From positions 1 through 64,000 of IMG/VR virus record IMGVR_UViG_3300009431_000015: a stretch of DNA of 64,000 nucleotides; one strand, written 5' to 3'. The DNA is from a virus. Numbering within the stretch: position 1 is the first letter of the stretch; every line of letters starts with the position of its first letter. Below, one piece after another: positions 7,831-14,998 of this stretch. A model generated the notes under the pieces. It saw only the letters and a program-made list of their open reading frames with translations. It was not told where the DNA came from and made no database searches. The translations under genes were made by a program, and so were the position numbers.

Positions 7831-7832
7831 AG

Positions 7833-8669
7833 ATGAAATTACCTTATATAAAATTTATAGAAACCTTGATTATTGGAAGACTTACTCCTGCTGCTGTTCA
7901 GAGACAGCTATTAGAAGTAAATATTCAATTTCCTGATGTCGGTATTTCTGAAGTACACAAACAATTGGCTAAGCTTTATCCAGAACATTTCTCTAAAGAG
8001 AAACCACCGGTGACTCCGGAGATATTGGAAGAACTGAATATAGAGAAAATGTACGGTCATGTCTTTAATACATCTCTTGCCTCCGGGACAGTAGGAATAA
8101 AAGGGGCAATGGAAATAATGAATGATCCGTTGATGTATAGGCTAATAACCAGTATGGCAATAGCCAAAATCAACGATCAGGACATTGAATTAATAGTTAG
8201 CGGCAAATATAACTCTGATTATACCTTCGAAGACATCAAAGAATTCCTTCATTATTTCTTTAATTTAAAAGGTTGGAAAGTTAATGAGATAGAACAATAT
8301 CGTAAGGCAGTTAAAGCAGAGAATCTCCGTTTTTATTACAAAATAGCACTTACCGGTGATAAAGATTATCTACTATGGAAACTTGGGGCTTCGCCGGATA
8401 AAGGATTCCCCGAGATGATTCGTGACGTCATGGTTGATTCTTACTATAACTTCAAAGACAAGTCTAAACATAATTCAGAAGATGCACAGCGCTGGGGAAG
8501 CCTTATGGTTAAGCTCAGCGATAGACTCGAGAAGCTAGAGAAAGAGACCGGGAAGAAAACTAGCCTTTTCGATGAAATAATCTTTAAAATTAAAGCTGAA
8601 CGTTCGGACGTAGAGTCGCCTGTTCATATATCAACAGTGGTTAAAGATGAACCCAAAAAAGATAATTAA
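7833..8669 (+). CDS. Hypothetical protein upstream of terminase block
   Basis: 278 aa, soluble and mostly helical, with an N-terminal part suggestive of a small helix-turn-helix-like region and an acidic/lysine-rich C-terminus. Location two genes before the bS21-terminase pair makes a terminase small-subunit role conceivable, but no small-subunit signature is visible. It overlaps the next gene by 23 bases. Confidence 0.55.
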   Translation: MKLPYIKFIETLIIGRLTPAAVQRQLLEVNIQFPDVGISEVHKQLAKLYPEHFSKEKPPVTPEILEELNIEKMYGHVFNTSLASGTVGIKGAMEIMNDPLMYRLITSMAIAKINDQDIELIVSGKYNSDYTFEDIKEFLHYFFNLKGWKVNEIEQYRKAVKAENLRFYYKIALTGDKDYLLWKLGASPDKGFPEMIRDVMVDSYYNFKDKSKHNSEDAQRWGSLMVKLSDRLEKLEKETGKKTSLFDEIIFKIKAERSDVESPVHISTVVKDEPKKDN

Positions 8670-10134
8670 TTTACCTAACGCTCTTCTGGCTTTAGGTGGT
8701 ACTGCTGCTGGAGTATTTATACATTCCGGTATAAAGTCTTCTCGTCTTCCAGTATTTAAATCGCAAAAGGAGATGGAGGATGCTTTTACTAAGAAGGAAC
8801 CTCTTATTGATCCAAAAGTAGAACTTCGCAAAGCTTATTTACGTAAAGCTATCAGAGAAAAAGTCCCTGTTACCTACATCTCGAATGTTAAAGAATTCCC
8901 AAAAGGAGAGTTTAGTAAATCAGAACTTAAAGAATTAGCTGAAGCTACACAAACTGGTCATAATATATACCAGGTGCACCGAAAAGGTCATGACTATATA
9001 GTAGGTCCGCCAAGAATTAACAAGAATGTATTTTTACACGAAGTTGGTCATACTCTCCAAACAAAACCCGATGAATTATCTGGTTGGCCTAGAATAAAAG
9101 GAAGATTAAGTCATGCATTTAAGCCAACAAAACTTGAGCGCGATGCGTGGGAATTTGCAGAAAAACATACTAAGTTAACTGATGAAGACAGGAAAGCATT
9201 AAATTCCTATCTTCAAGCTGAATATGGTATGAAAGCATTCGCATCAGGTCTTGTAGCGTACCCATTACTTTATATAGGAACTAAAATGAAGTTAGAAAAA
9301 AATGCTGGAATACTTGACAAACCACAAGATGTCCTTTCACCTGATATCTGGCTAAGCGCAGAAGATAAAACTCTTCCTTATTTACGTCCGGAGATTCGTG
9401 AACAAGTTCTAACCAATTTATACAAATTTGTTCCTGAAGCATCAGTTAAAGAAGTAGTTATTCTTGGTTCTATCACTGGGTACAAATATACAGAAACATC
9501 AGACATTGATGTGAATGCTCTAGTTGACCCGTACTTAGATGAATACCATTCAAAGAGGAGGGCATTTAATGAAATACCAGCTTATGGTACACGGCATCCT
9601 GTGAATTACATGATACAAGCATTGCCTAAAAGGCGAAAAAGAAATCCATGGCAGGATTCATTTTTTGGAGTTTATAGTGTATTAAAGGATACGTGGATAT
9701 CACCACCGCCTCCTAGAAAGGTTTTTCGCGAACCTGGCCATGAATACAATCTCCAATTACAGATTGCAAAACATATTGCTTCTAATTTTGAACGATTACT
9801 TCTGGCATTTCGCACTGACTTTAAAGAGTTGATTAGGTTGAAAAACTTTGCAAAATTTACATATACATCCGAAAAGAAACTGGCTATTGACAGAAAAGAA
9901 AAAGAATTGAAGGAAGACATAAAAGAATTATTGGAACTTTCGCATCATATAGAGTCTCAGAGAAAATTTGAGTATCGCTATGGTTGGGGAATTCCTAGAA
10001 AGTCATTTCGTAATATCGTTTATAAACTTGTGGAACATGGCCCATACGGTCGTGAGTTTCATATCTTACAAAGAATAAAATTAGGACAGAAGTCTATATT
10101 CGGTAGTAGGGATATGCTACGGGTTACGAAATAA
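8647..10134 (+). CDS. Zincin-like metalloprotease fused to a Pol-beta-type nucleotidyltransferase
   Basis: 495 aa. An N-terminal hydrophobic segment (about 10-27) is followed by a zincin motif H131-E-V-G-H135 with a downstream E-x-D-A-W-E-F-A-E segment that could supply a third ligand. From residue 214 a second unit begins; it holds G274-S275 and S-D286-I-D288, the nucleotide-transfer signature of the Pol-beta superfamily (G-S...D-x-D). Basic helices follow. Met214 has AGGA six bases upstream, so a separate nucleotidyltransferase product is possible. Substrates are unknown. The pairing of peptidase and nucleotidyltransferase is unusual and could be a maturation or toxin-like effector. Confidence 0.65.
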   Translation: MNPKKIINLPNALLALGGTAAGVFIHSGIKSSRLPVFKSQKEMEDAFTKKEPLIDPKVELRKAYLRKAIREKVPVTYISNVKEFPKGEFSKSELKELAEATQTGHNIYQVHRKGHDYIVGPPRINKNVFLHEVGHTLQTKPDELSGWPRIKGRLSHAFKPTKLERDAWEFAEKHTKLTDEDRKALNSYLQAEYGMKAFASGLVAYPLLYIGTKMKLEKNAGILDKPQDVLSPDIWLSAEDKTLPYLRPEIREQVLTNLYKFVPEASVKEVVILGSITGYKYTETSDIDVNALVDPYLDEYHSKRRAFNEIPAYGTRHPVNYMIQALPKRRKRNPWQDSFFGVYSVLKDTWISPPPPRKVFREPGHEYNLQLQIAKHIASNFERLLLAFRTDFKELIRLKNFAKFTYTSEKKLAIDRKEKELKEDIKELLELSHHIESQRKFEYRYGWGIPRKSFRNIVYKLVEHGPYGREFHILQRIKLGQKSIFGSRDMLRVTK

Positions 10135-10152
10135 AATTAACCAAATATTGTT

Positions 10153-10413
10153 ATGACTAACGCAGTAGTAGAAGTACAGAATAACAACATCAATGTAGCT
10201 TTAAAAAAATTCAAGAAAAAGATTGAACGCATTGGTTTAATGGATGAACTCAAAAGGCGCTCTTACCATATGAAGCCATCAGATGCAAGAAAGGAAAAAA
10301 GTAGAAGAGCCGTGAGTAGGAGAAAAGGCGAGAGACTTAGAGACCTCAGGGAAAAGACAAAAAGAGATGAATATGATCTATCTGAAATGAATCTACAAGG
10401 TTTTCTTAAATGA
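10153..10413 (+). CDS. rpsU: Ribosomal protein bS21
   Basis: 86 aa. It has the family hallmarks: short acidic start, V-A-L-K-K-F-K-K-K-I-E-R-x-G, then E-L-K-R-R-S-Y-x-x-K-P-S-x-x-R-K-E-K followed by a basic helix. The KPS form resembles the FCB-group version. bS21 lies by the anti-Shine-Dalgarno of the 30S subunit, and phage copies are known in large phages. The extra C-terminal acidic tail (about 65-86) is longer than in typical bS21. Its stop overlaps the terminase start (ATGA), so the two are co-translated. Confidence 0.9.
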   Translation: MTNAVVEVQNNNINVALKKFKKKIERIGLMDELKRRSYHMKPSDARKEKSRRAVSRRKGERLRDLREKTKRDEYDLSEMNLQGFLK

Positions 10414-13187
10414 GTAAAACGAAACAAACTATAGAATTAAGTAGGAGTAACTTTGCTGAGGAGTTTTTGTATTTGAAGGGGCAGCCATTCTCCCTTGACC
10501 ACTATCCATTTTTAAGAACTGTATATGATCGTCCTTTAGAAAAAGATTTAGTATTAAAGTTCTCGAGGCAATGCGTTCTAGATGAACAAATAATCCATCT
10601 CGCTGATGGAAGTCCAAAGTTAGCTAAAGATTTATTTCCAGGGGATCCTATTATTGGGTTTGACACAGTAATAGCAAAAAATGTGTTAGATCGAGTTAAA
10701 AATGTTTGGGATAATGGAATACAGCCTGTTTATGAAATTACTACCAGAACAGGTAGATGCGTTAAGGTAACTGATAATCATCCATTTCGAAAAATTGATC
10801 GTTGGATCGAAGCACAAGACTTAATCCCTGGCGATCTTATAGCTCTTTCTAGAGATAACTCTTGTTCTCTTTCTAAAGAAAAAACTATAGAAAATTGGGA
10901 ATATACTGTAGCAGCCTATCTTCTTGCTGAGGGATCTATAAGTAGTATGAGTCTTGGTTTTACTAATTGTAATAGTGATTATGTCAGCGAATTAGAAGAT
11001 GCTTTAAAGAATATACATCAAGATATTACTTTAAATAAGCTTCCTGAAAAATATAAAGGACAATATAGAATAAATGGATTAGGTTCGGGTACTAAACATC
11101 CGGTTAAAGAATGGTTAATTGGGTTAGGAATGTATGGTAAAACATCTGCTTATAAATCTCATCCAGATTTTGTTTGGAACCTTACTAAAGATCAGATTTG
11201 TGATTATCTGCGTATATGGTGGAATACAGACGGTTACTGGTCAATTAATAAGATAGGATCTCACTGTGTAGGCATAGGGCTTATTTCTAAAGAACTTGTT
11301 TATGGAATACAAAGGTTATTATTGAAATTAGGAATACATTCTGTTATTAGAACAGATACTCCTGAGATATACAAAAATACCGATAAAGAAGTTTTTACAT
11401 TAACTGTAGAAGGTCAATATAATATCAAATTATTTAACAAGTTAATACAGACTGATAAGGGACCAAAAAAAGTTGTTTATAATAAAGAGAGCCATAATAA
11501 ACTTGTTATGGATAAACAATTTGTAAATAGTCAATTAGATACATTAGATAAAAAATATAGAAATTCAGTTCTTTATAAAACACAGAACGGTACTAGCAAA
11601 ACTTACTCATTTGAAAAAGTTCATAGAATGTGTGAAGTAGCCGATCTCCCCGAATTACAAAAGATAATTGATGGAGACATCTATTTTGATAAAGTGAAAT
11701 CTGTTGAGTACATAGGGGATTTATCAACCACAGCAATAGAAACAGAGCTTACTCATACTTTTCAAATTGAAGGCTTACCAAGTGCTAACACTAGTAAAAG
11801 TACAACGTTAGCAAACTTTATGATTATTGATTCGGCGATGATACCACATCTACATTCTCTTTATGTAGCGCCGACTAGTGATCAAACTAAGATTTTTTCT
11901 CATGATCGCTTTCGCCCAGTAATGGAGGGGTCGCCGCTTATATCAGAGAATTATATTGATTCGTCGGTTGTCCAAAATGTTTTTCAGAAAACTTTCCTAA
12001 ACGGGAGCACGTGTTACCTAAGGTACAGCTTACTCTCGGCTGATCGTCTTAGAGGAATCTCTGCTGACATAAATATTTTTGACGAGGCACAAGATCTTAG
12101 ATCTGACAATCTTCCTGTTATAAAAGAAACAATGAGCAGATCTGAGATAAAAAGAACCATTATGTCAGGCACTCCCAAAAGAACTCAAGGTACTCTAGCT
12201 GATGCCTGGAATAATTCTACTATGAATGAGTTCATTCTCAGATGTGAGGCTTGTAATCACTGGAACATCTTGGGTGAAGCCAACATAGGATTGGAAGGTG
12301 TTATTTGCGAGAGGTGCGGCGGACCAATTGATGTATCAACTGGTCAGTGGGTTAGTAATTACGGTGATAAAAACAAAATGCCTAGTACAGAAGGCTATCG
12401 AGTTTGTTTACTTCACTTTGCAAGGGCTCCGTGGGTAAATTGGCAAAAGGATGTTATTGCTAAATATGAAGGATTAAAAAAAAGCTATTTTTATAATGAA
12501 GTCCTGGCTTTGGAATATGATGAAGGGGCTTCACCGCTTACTCTTCAGGAAATTAAAAACGCTTGTGATCCTGGTAAGGTTAATGATACAACTCTTTCTT
12601 CGCTGGAGAAATCTTACATCAATGTTATGGGGATAGACTACGGCCCAATCAATTCCGAGGAAAGTCACACAGTTGTCTCCGTAGTGCAGATCAGAAATGG
12701 AATAGCACATGTGATTTATGCAAAGAAGTTTGCGGGAAAAGAGGCTGATTTTTCATTTATTCATAAAGAAGTTCCGCGTTTGATGGAACATTTCAATGTT
12801 CATGTCCTTGCCGCTGACTATGGTATGGGGGAAGCGAGTAATAGTGAGATACGATCTAAAGTAGGAGTACAAAAGGTTATTGCATTCCAACACATGCCTA
12901 CGCAAAAAGAGAAGATTCGCTGGAATCCAAAGATGCCAGCTTATACGTTAAATCGTACACAGGTAATAACTGAATTTTTTTCTAGGGTAAAAAAAGGAAA
13001 AATAATCTTCCCTTGTTGGGAGGATATACAAGAACAAAAATTTCATAAAGATTTACTAAACACTCAAATGGAATTTGATGAAGGACGTAATCTTATGAAA
13101 TATGTAAACATAGGTCCTGATGATTTTCTTCACGCGACTCTTTACGCTGTTATAGCACAAGACTTGTTTCAAGGAGTAGCACAATGA
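10410..13187 (+). CDS. terL: Terminase large subunit, interrupted by an intein
   Basis: 925-aa precursor, about 519 aa after splicing. Extein features: adenine-side region L-K-F-S-R-Q, P-loop completed only after splicing (S-R-Q / T-S-K-S-T), Walker B I-N-I-F-D-E-A-Q, a zinc knuckle pair (C-E-A-C, C-E-R-C), and an RNase H-type nuclease with G-I-D-Y-G, A-A-D-Y-G and P-D-D-F-L-H. It packages DNA into the prohead. The completed P-loop lacks the usual Gly before Lys (TSKST). The gene starts inside the bS21 stop, and a 13-codon ORF overlaps its own stop. Confidence 0.95.
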   Translation: MSKTKQTIELSRSNFAEEFLYLKGQPFSLDHYPFLRTVYDRPLEKDLVLKFSRQCVLDEQIIHLADGSPKLAKDLFPGDPIIGFDTVIAKNVLDRVKNVWDNGIQPVYEITTRTGRCVKVTDNHPFRKIDRWIEAQDLIPGDLIALSRDNSCSLSKEKTIENWEYTVAAYLLAEGSISSMSLGFTNCNSDYVSELEDALKNIHQDITLNKLPEKYKGQYRINGLGSGTKHPVKEWLIGLGMYGKTSAYKSHPDFVWNLTKDQICDYLRIWWNTDGYWSINKIGSHCVGIGLISKELVYGIQRLLLKLGIHSVIRTDTPEIYKNTDKEVFTLTVEGQYNIKLFNKLIQTDKGPKKVVYNKESHNKLVMDKQFVNSQLDTLDKKYRNSVLYKTQNGTSKTYSFEKVHRMCEVADLPELQKIIDGDIYFDKVKSVEYIGDLSTTAIETELTHTFQIEGLPSANTSKSTTLANFMIIDSAMIPHLHSLYVAPTSDQTKIFSHDRFRPVMEGSPLISENYIDSSVVQNVFQKTFLNGSTCYLRYSLLSADRLRGISADINIFDEAQDLRSDNLPVIKETMSRSEIKRTIMSGTPKRTQGTLADAWNNSTMNEFILRCEACNHWNILGEANIGLEGVICERCGGPIDVSTGQWVSNYGDKNKMPSTEGYRVCLLHFARAPWVNWQKDVIAKYEGLKKSYFYNEVLALEYDEGASPLTLQEIKNACDPGKVNDTTLSSLEKSYINVMGIDYGPINSEESHTVVSVVQIRNGIAHVIYAKKFAGKEADFSFIHKEVPRLMEHFNVHVLAADYGMGEASNSEIRSKVGVQKVIAFQHMPTQKEKIRWNPKMPAYTLNRTQVITEFFSRVKKGKIIFPCWEDIQEQKFHKDLLNTQMEFDEGRNLMKYVNIGPDDFLHATLYAVIAQDLFQGVAQ
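10572..11789 (+). mobile_element. Intein with LAGLIDADG endonuclease in terminase
   Basis: 406 aa, C55 to N460 of the precursor. The N-terminal block begins C-V-L-D with D-G, G-D and G-F-D turns typical of Hint domains. T-D-N-H-P supplies block B. Two endonuclease helices are seen (Y-L-L-A-E-G-S and W-W-N-T-D-G-Y-W). The C-terminal end is S-A-N followed by Thr as +1 residue; the usual penultimate His is Ala. Splicing rebuilds the ATPase P-loop. Confidence 0.92.
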
Positions 13188-13225
13188 GTGTAAAGATTAG
13201 TGTAAAGATTAGTGCAATAAATTAA
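13184..13225 (+). CDS. 13-codon ORF overlapping the terminase stop
   Basis: ATG overlaps the terminase TGA (ATGA) and has a perfect AAGGAG seven bases upstream (13171-13176), better than many real genes here. The product is a repetitive V-K-I-S peptide of 13 aa, encoded by two tandem 12-bp copies of AGTGTAAAGATT (13187-13210). It could be a leader peptide or the remnant of a lost gene. Confidence 0.35.
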   Translation: MSVKISVKISAIN

Positions 13226-13244
13226 ATAAAACAAATAAAAACAC

Positions 13245-13273
13245 TTGACTTTGTAAATAGCAAGGAGTATCTT
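13245..13273 (+). promoter_or_regulatory. Sigma-70-type promoter P3
   Basis: TTGACT (13245-13250), 17 bases, TATCTT (13268-13273). The predicted start (about 13279-13280) coincides with the ATG of the next gene at 13279, so a transcript from here would be leaderless. An AAGGAG (13262-13267) lies inside the spacer and would serve only read-through transcripts from upstream. Confidence 0.55.
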
Positions 13274-13278
13274 AAATT

Positions 13279-14310
13279 ATGTTAACTGCATCTGAATTAC
13301 AAAAAATTGGAGAAGAAGTATCTAGTAACTTCGTTACTAACGGTATTTCCTTAACCAGCGGTCTGAAAAAAGTAGCCAGTGATCGCGGTTTAAACAAACA
13401 ACAAATATCTCGGGCTGCAGAAGTAGCTAATACAGCAACTTATCTTAAAATGATAAAGACCGCTAAGGACAAATACGTTGAATTTCCATTAGCCGATCCA
13501 GCTGCAGTATATGCAAATATTGAAGAAAGCCTGGCAAAGAAAGCTTCTGGAAATAACTCAGATTACGCTTCCCCACCATGCTCTATTAAAGATCGCAATC
13601 CATTTAAATTATTTAAAGTAGCAACAGAAGATCCGTTAGAGGAAGAAAAGAAGAAAGAAGCTATTAAGACTTCTGTAAAGAAAGAAGCTACAGTTCTTAA
13701 AGCTAAGATAGATTTCGTAACTAATCATATCCAGGAAAAGTTAGCAAATTTTGAGAAAGATTATGAAGAGTTGTTTTTTCTCACTAAACAAGCAGTACTA
13801 CAGAATATACCTTTTTCTCATCCAGAAACAATTATAAAAACAGCTGGGGAAATAATCTCCGAAAGTCTAATTACAGACTTTAAGCAGAGATTGACCAGAG
13901 TAGCTCCGCATATCTCGCTGGATGATGAAAAAGTTGCACAAGTAAAAAGAGACGGAGCTCAATTAGGTATACCAGATGTACTTACTCCTGATAAAAATAG
14001 TGCCATCTATAAACTCGCGCAATCGTTACAAGATCAAATTATACACGTAGCTAAAGTTGATAATGCACTAGGTACACTAGTAAATCATCTTAGTACTTAC
14101 CCGGGAAAACACCTGGACAAATACGCTATTCAAGTTGTTAGGCCGATGATTGGAGGGTTGATTAAAGCAGTAAGAAAACACCCAAAGTTATCTGCAGTAG
14201 TAGTAGTAGCTGCTGCTGCAAAAGGTAAGGGTAAGAAAGAAGGGAAATATGAACAAGGTGTTATACTTCAAAAAAGTCTATTGAAAAAAAGATCTGGAGG
14301 CACAAGATAG
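13279..14310 (+). CDS. Probable virion protein with A-x-E motifs
   Basis: 343 aa, charged and helical, with a C-terminal alanine/valine-rich segment (about 310-325) and a basic end. It contains F-K-V-A-T-E and I-K-T-A-G-E, matching a motif seen in the scaffold and capsid proteins that may be cleaved by the prohead protease. It lies between terminase and protease where a portal is usual, but no portal features are visible. Function unknown. Confidence 0.6.
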   Translation: MLTASELQKIGEEVSSNFVTNGISLTSGLKKVASDRGLNKQQISRAAEVANTATYLKMIKTAKDKYVEFPLADPAAVYANIEESLAKKASGNNSDYASPPCSIKDRNPFKLFKVATEDPLEEEKKKEAIKTSVKKEATVLKAKIDFVTNHIQEKLANFEKDYEELFFLTKQAVLQNIPFSHPETIIKTAGEIISESLITDFKQRLTRVAPHISLDDEKVAQVKRDGAQLGIPDVLTPDKNSAIYKLAQSLQDQIIHVAKVDNALGTLVNHLSTYPGKHLDKYAIQVVRPMIGGLIKAVRKHPKLSAVVVVAAAAKGKGKKEGKYEQGVILQKSLLKKRSGGTR

Positions 14311-14312
14311 AA

Positions 14313-14990
14313 ATGAACAGAAAAGAGATAGTAGAAAAAGCAACTGATAAAATCGTTAAAGAAGCAAAGTGGCCTGCATTTAAGTCACCATTTAAGATAA
14401 TAGCCAAAAACATAGCTAAGGGTGTTGTAAAACCAACAAAAGATGTAGCAGAAGACGCAAAGTTAATAAAAAATATAGCGACTTCCGTAGAAGCTAACCT
14501 TAAAGCAGTATCTGCTTACAGTGCGATTACTCTTGGGGGAGGATTGTTTCTTGAGTCCCTATTAGATCAATTAACAGATTTAAAAGTAAAAAGAAAAAGT
14601 CCGATGTATTATCAACAAATGTTAGCAGCCCACCCAGAACTTAAGAAACAAAAACCGGCAGTTATTGCTAAACTTTGGGCATCACTTTATCATTTTGCAC
14701 CTAGCATGGCAGCTGATCCATTAGCTGCTGGTGCATTTATAAGACAAACTCTTGTTCAGGGATATATGGAATCGGTTGGAGGCCCACCTACTGAGACGCT
14801 ATCGACTCTTACTGGTATAGAAAAAGGAATGCGATCTTTAGATAAAGACCGCGGACTCTTAAAGGGGCTTATTGGTGTAACGCCAAAAAAACTTTGGGAA
14901 CCAATGATGCCAGATGTAAAAGGATTTCAGGAAGCCATGTCCCCTAAAATAAAGGGAAGCAAAAAAAGATTTAAAAGCAAATTGGTATAA
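14313..14990 (+). CDS. Hypothetical head-region protein
   Basis: 225 aa, basic N- and C-termini, with one glycine/leucine segment (about 70-85) that could be membrane-active. The N-terminus follows the E-K-A-x-D-K-I-V-K-E-A pattern common to virion genes here. It sits two bases after the preceding stop and eight before the protease gene, so it is part of the head operon. No family recognised. Confidence 0.6.
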   Translation: MNRKEIVEKATDKIVKEAKWPAFKSPFKIIAKNIAKGVVKPTKDVAEDAKLIKNIATSVEANLKAVSAYSAITLGGGLFLESLLDQLTDLKVKRKSPMYYQQMLAAHPELKKQKPAVIAKLWASLYHFAPSMAADPLAAGAFIRQTLVQGYMESVGGPPTETLSTLTGIEKGMRSLDKDRGLLKGLIGVTPKKLWEPMMPDVKGFQEAMSPKIKGSKKRFKSKLV

Positions 14991-14998
14991 ATACACTT

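Noticed and set aside
7724-7936. 70-codon plus-strand frame
   Set aside because: Overlaps the zinc-ribbon gene (7684-7830) and the next gene; the zinc-ribbon frame has the CxxC pairs and fits tightly between neighbours.
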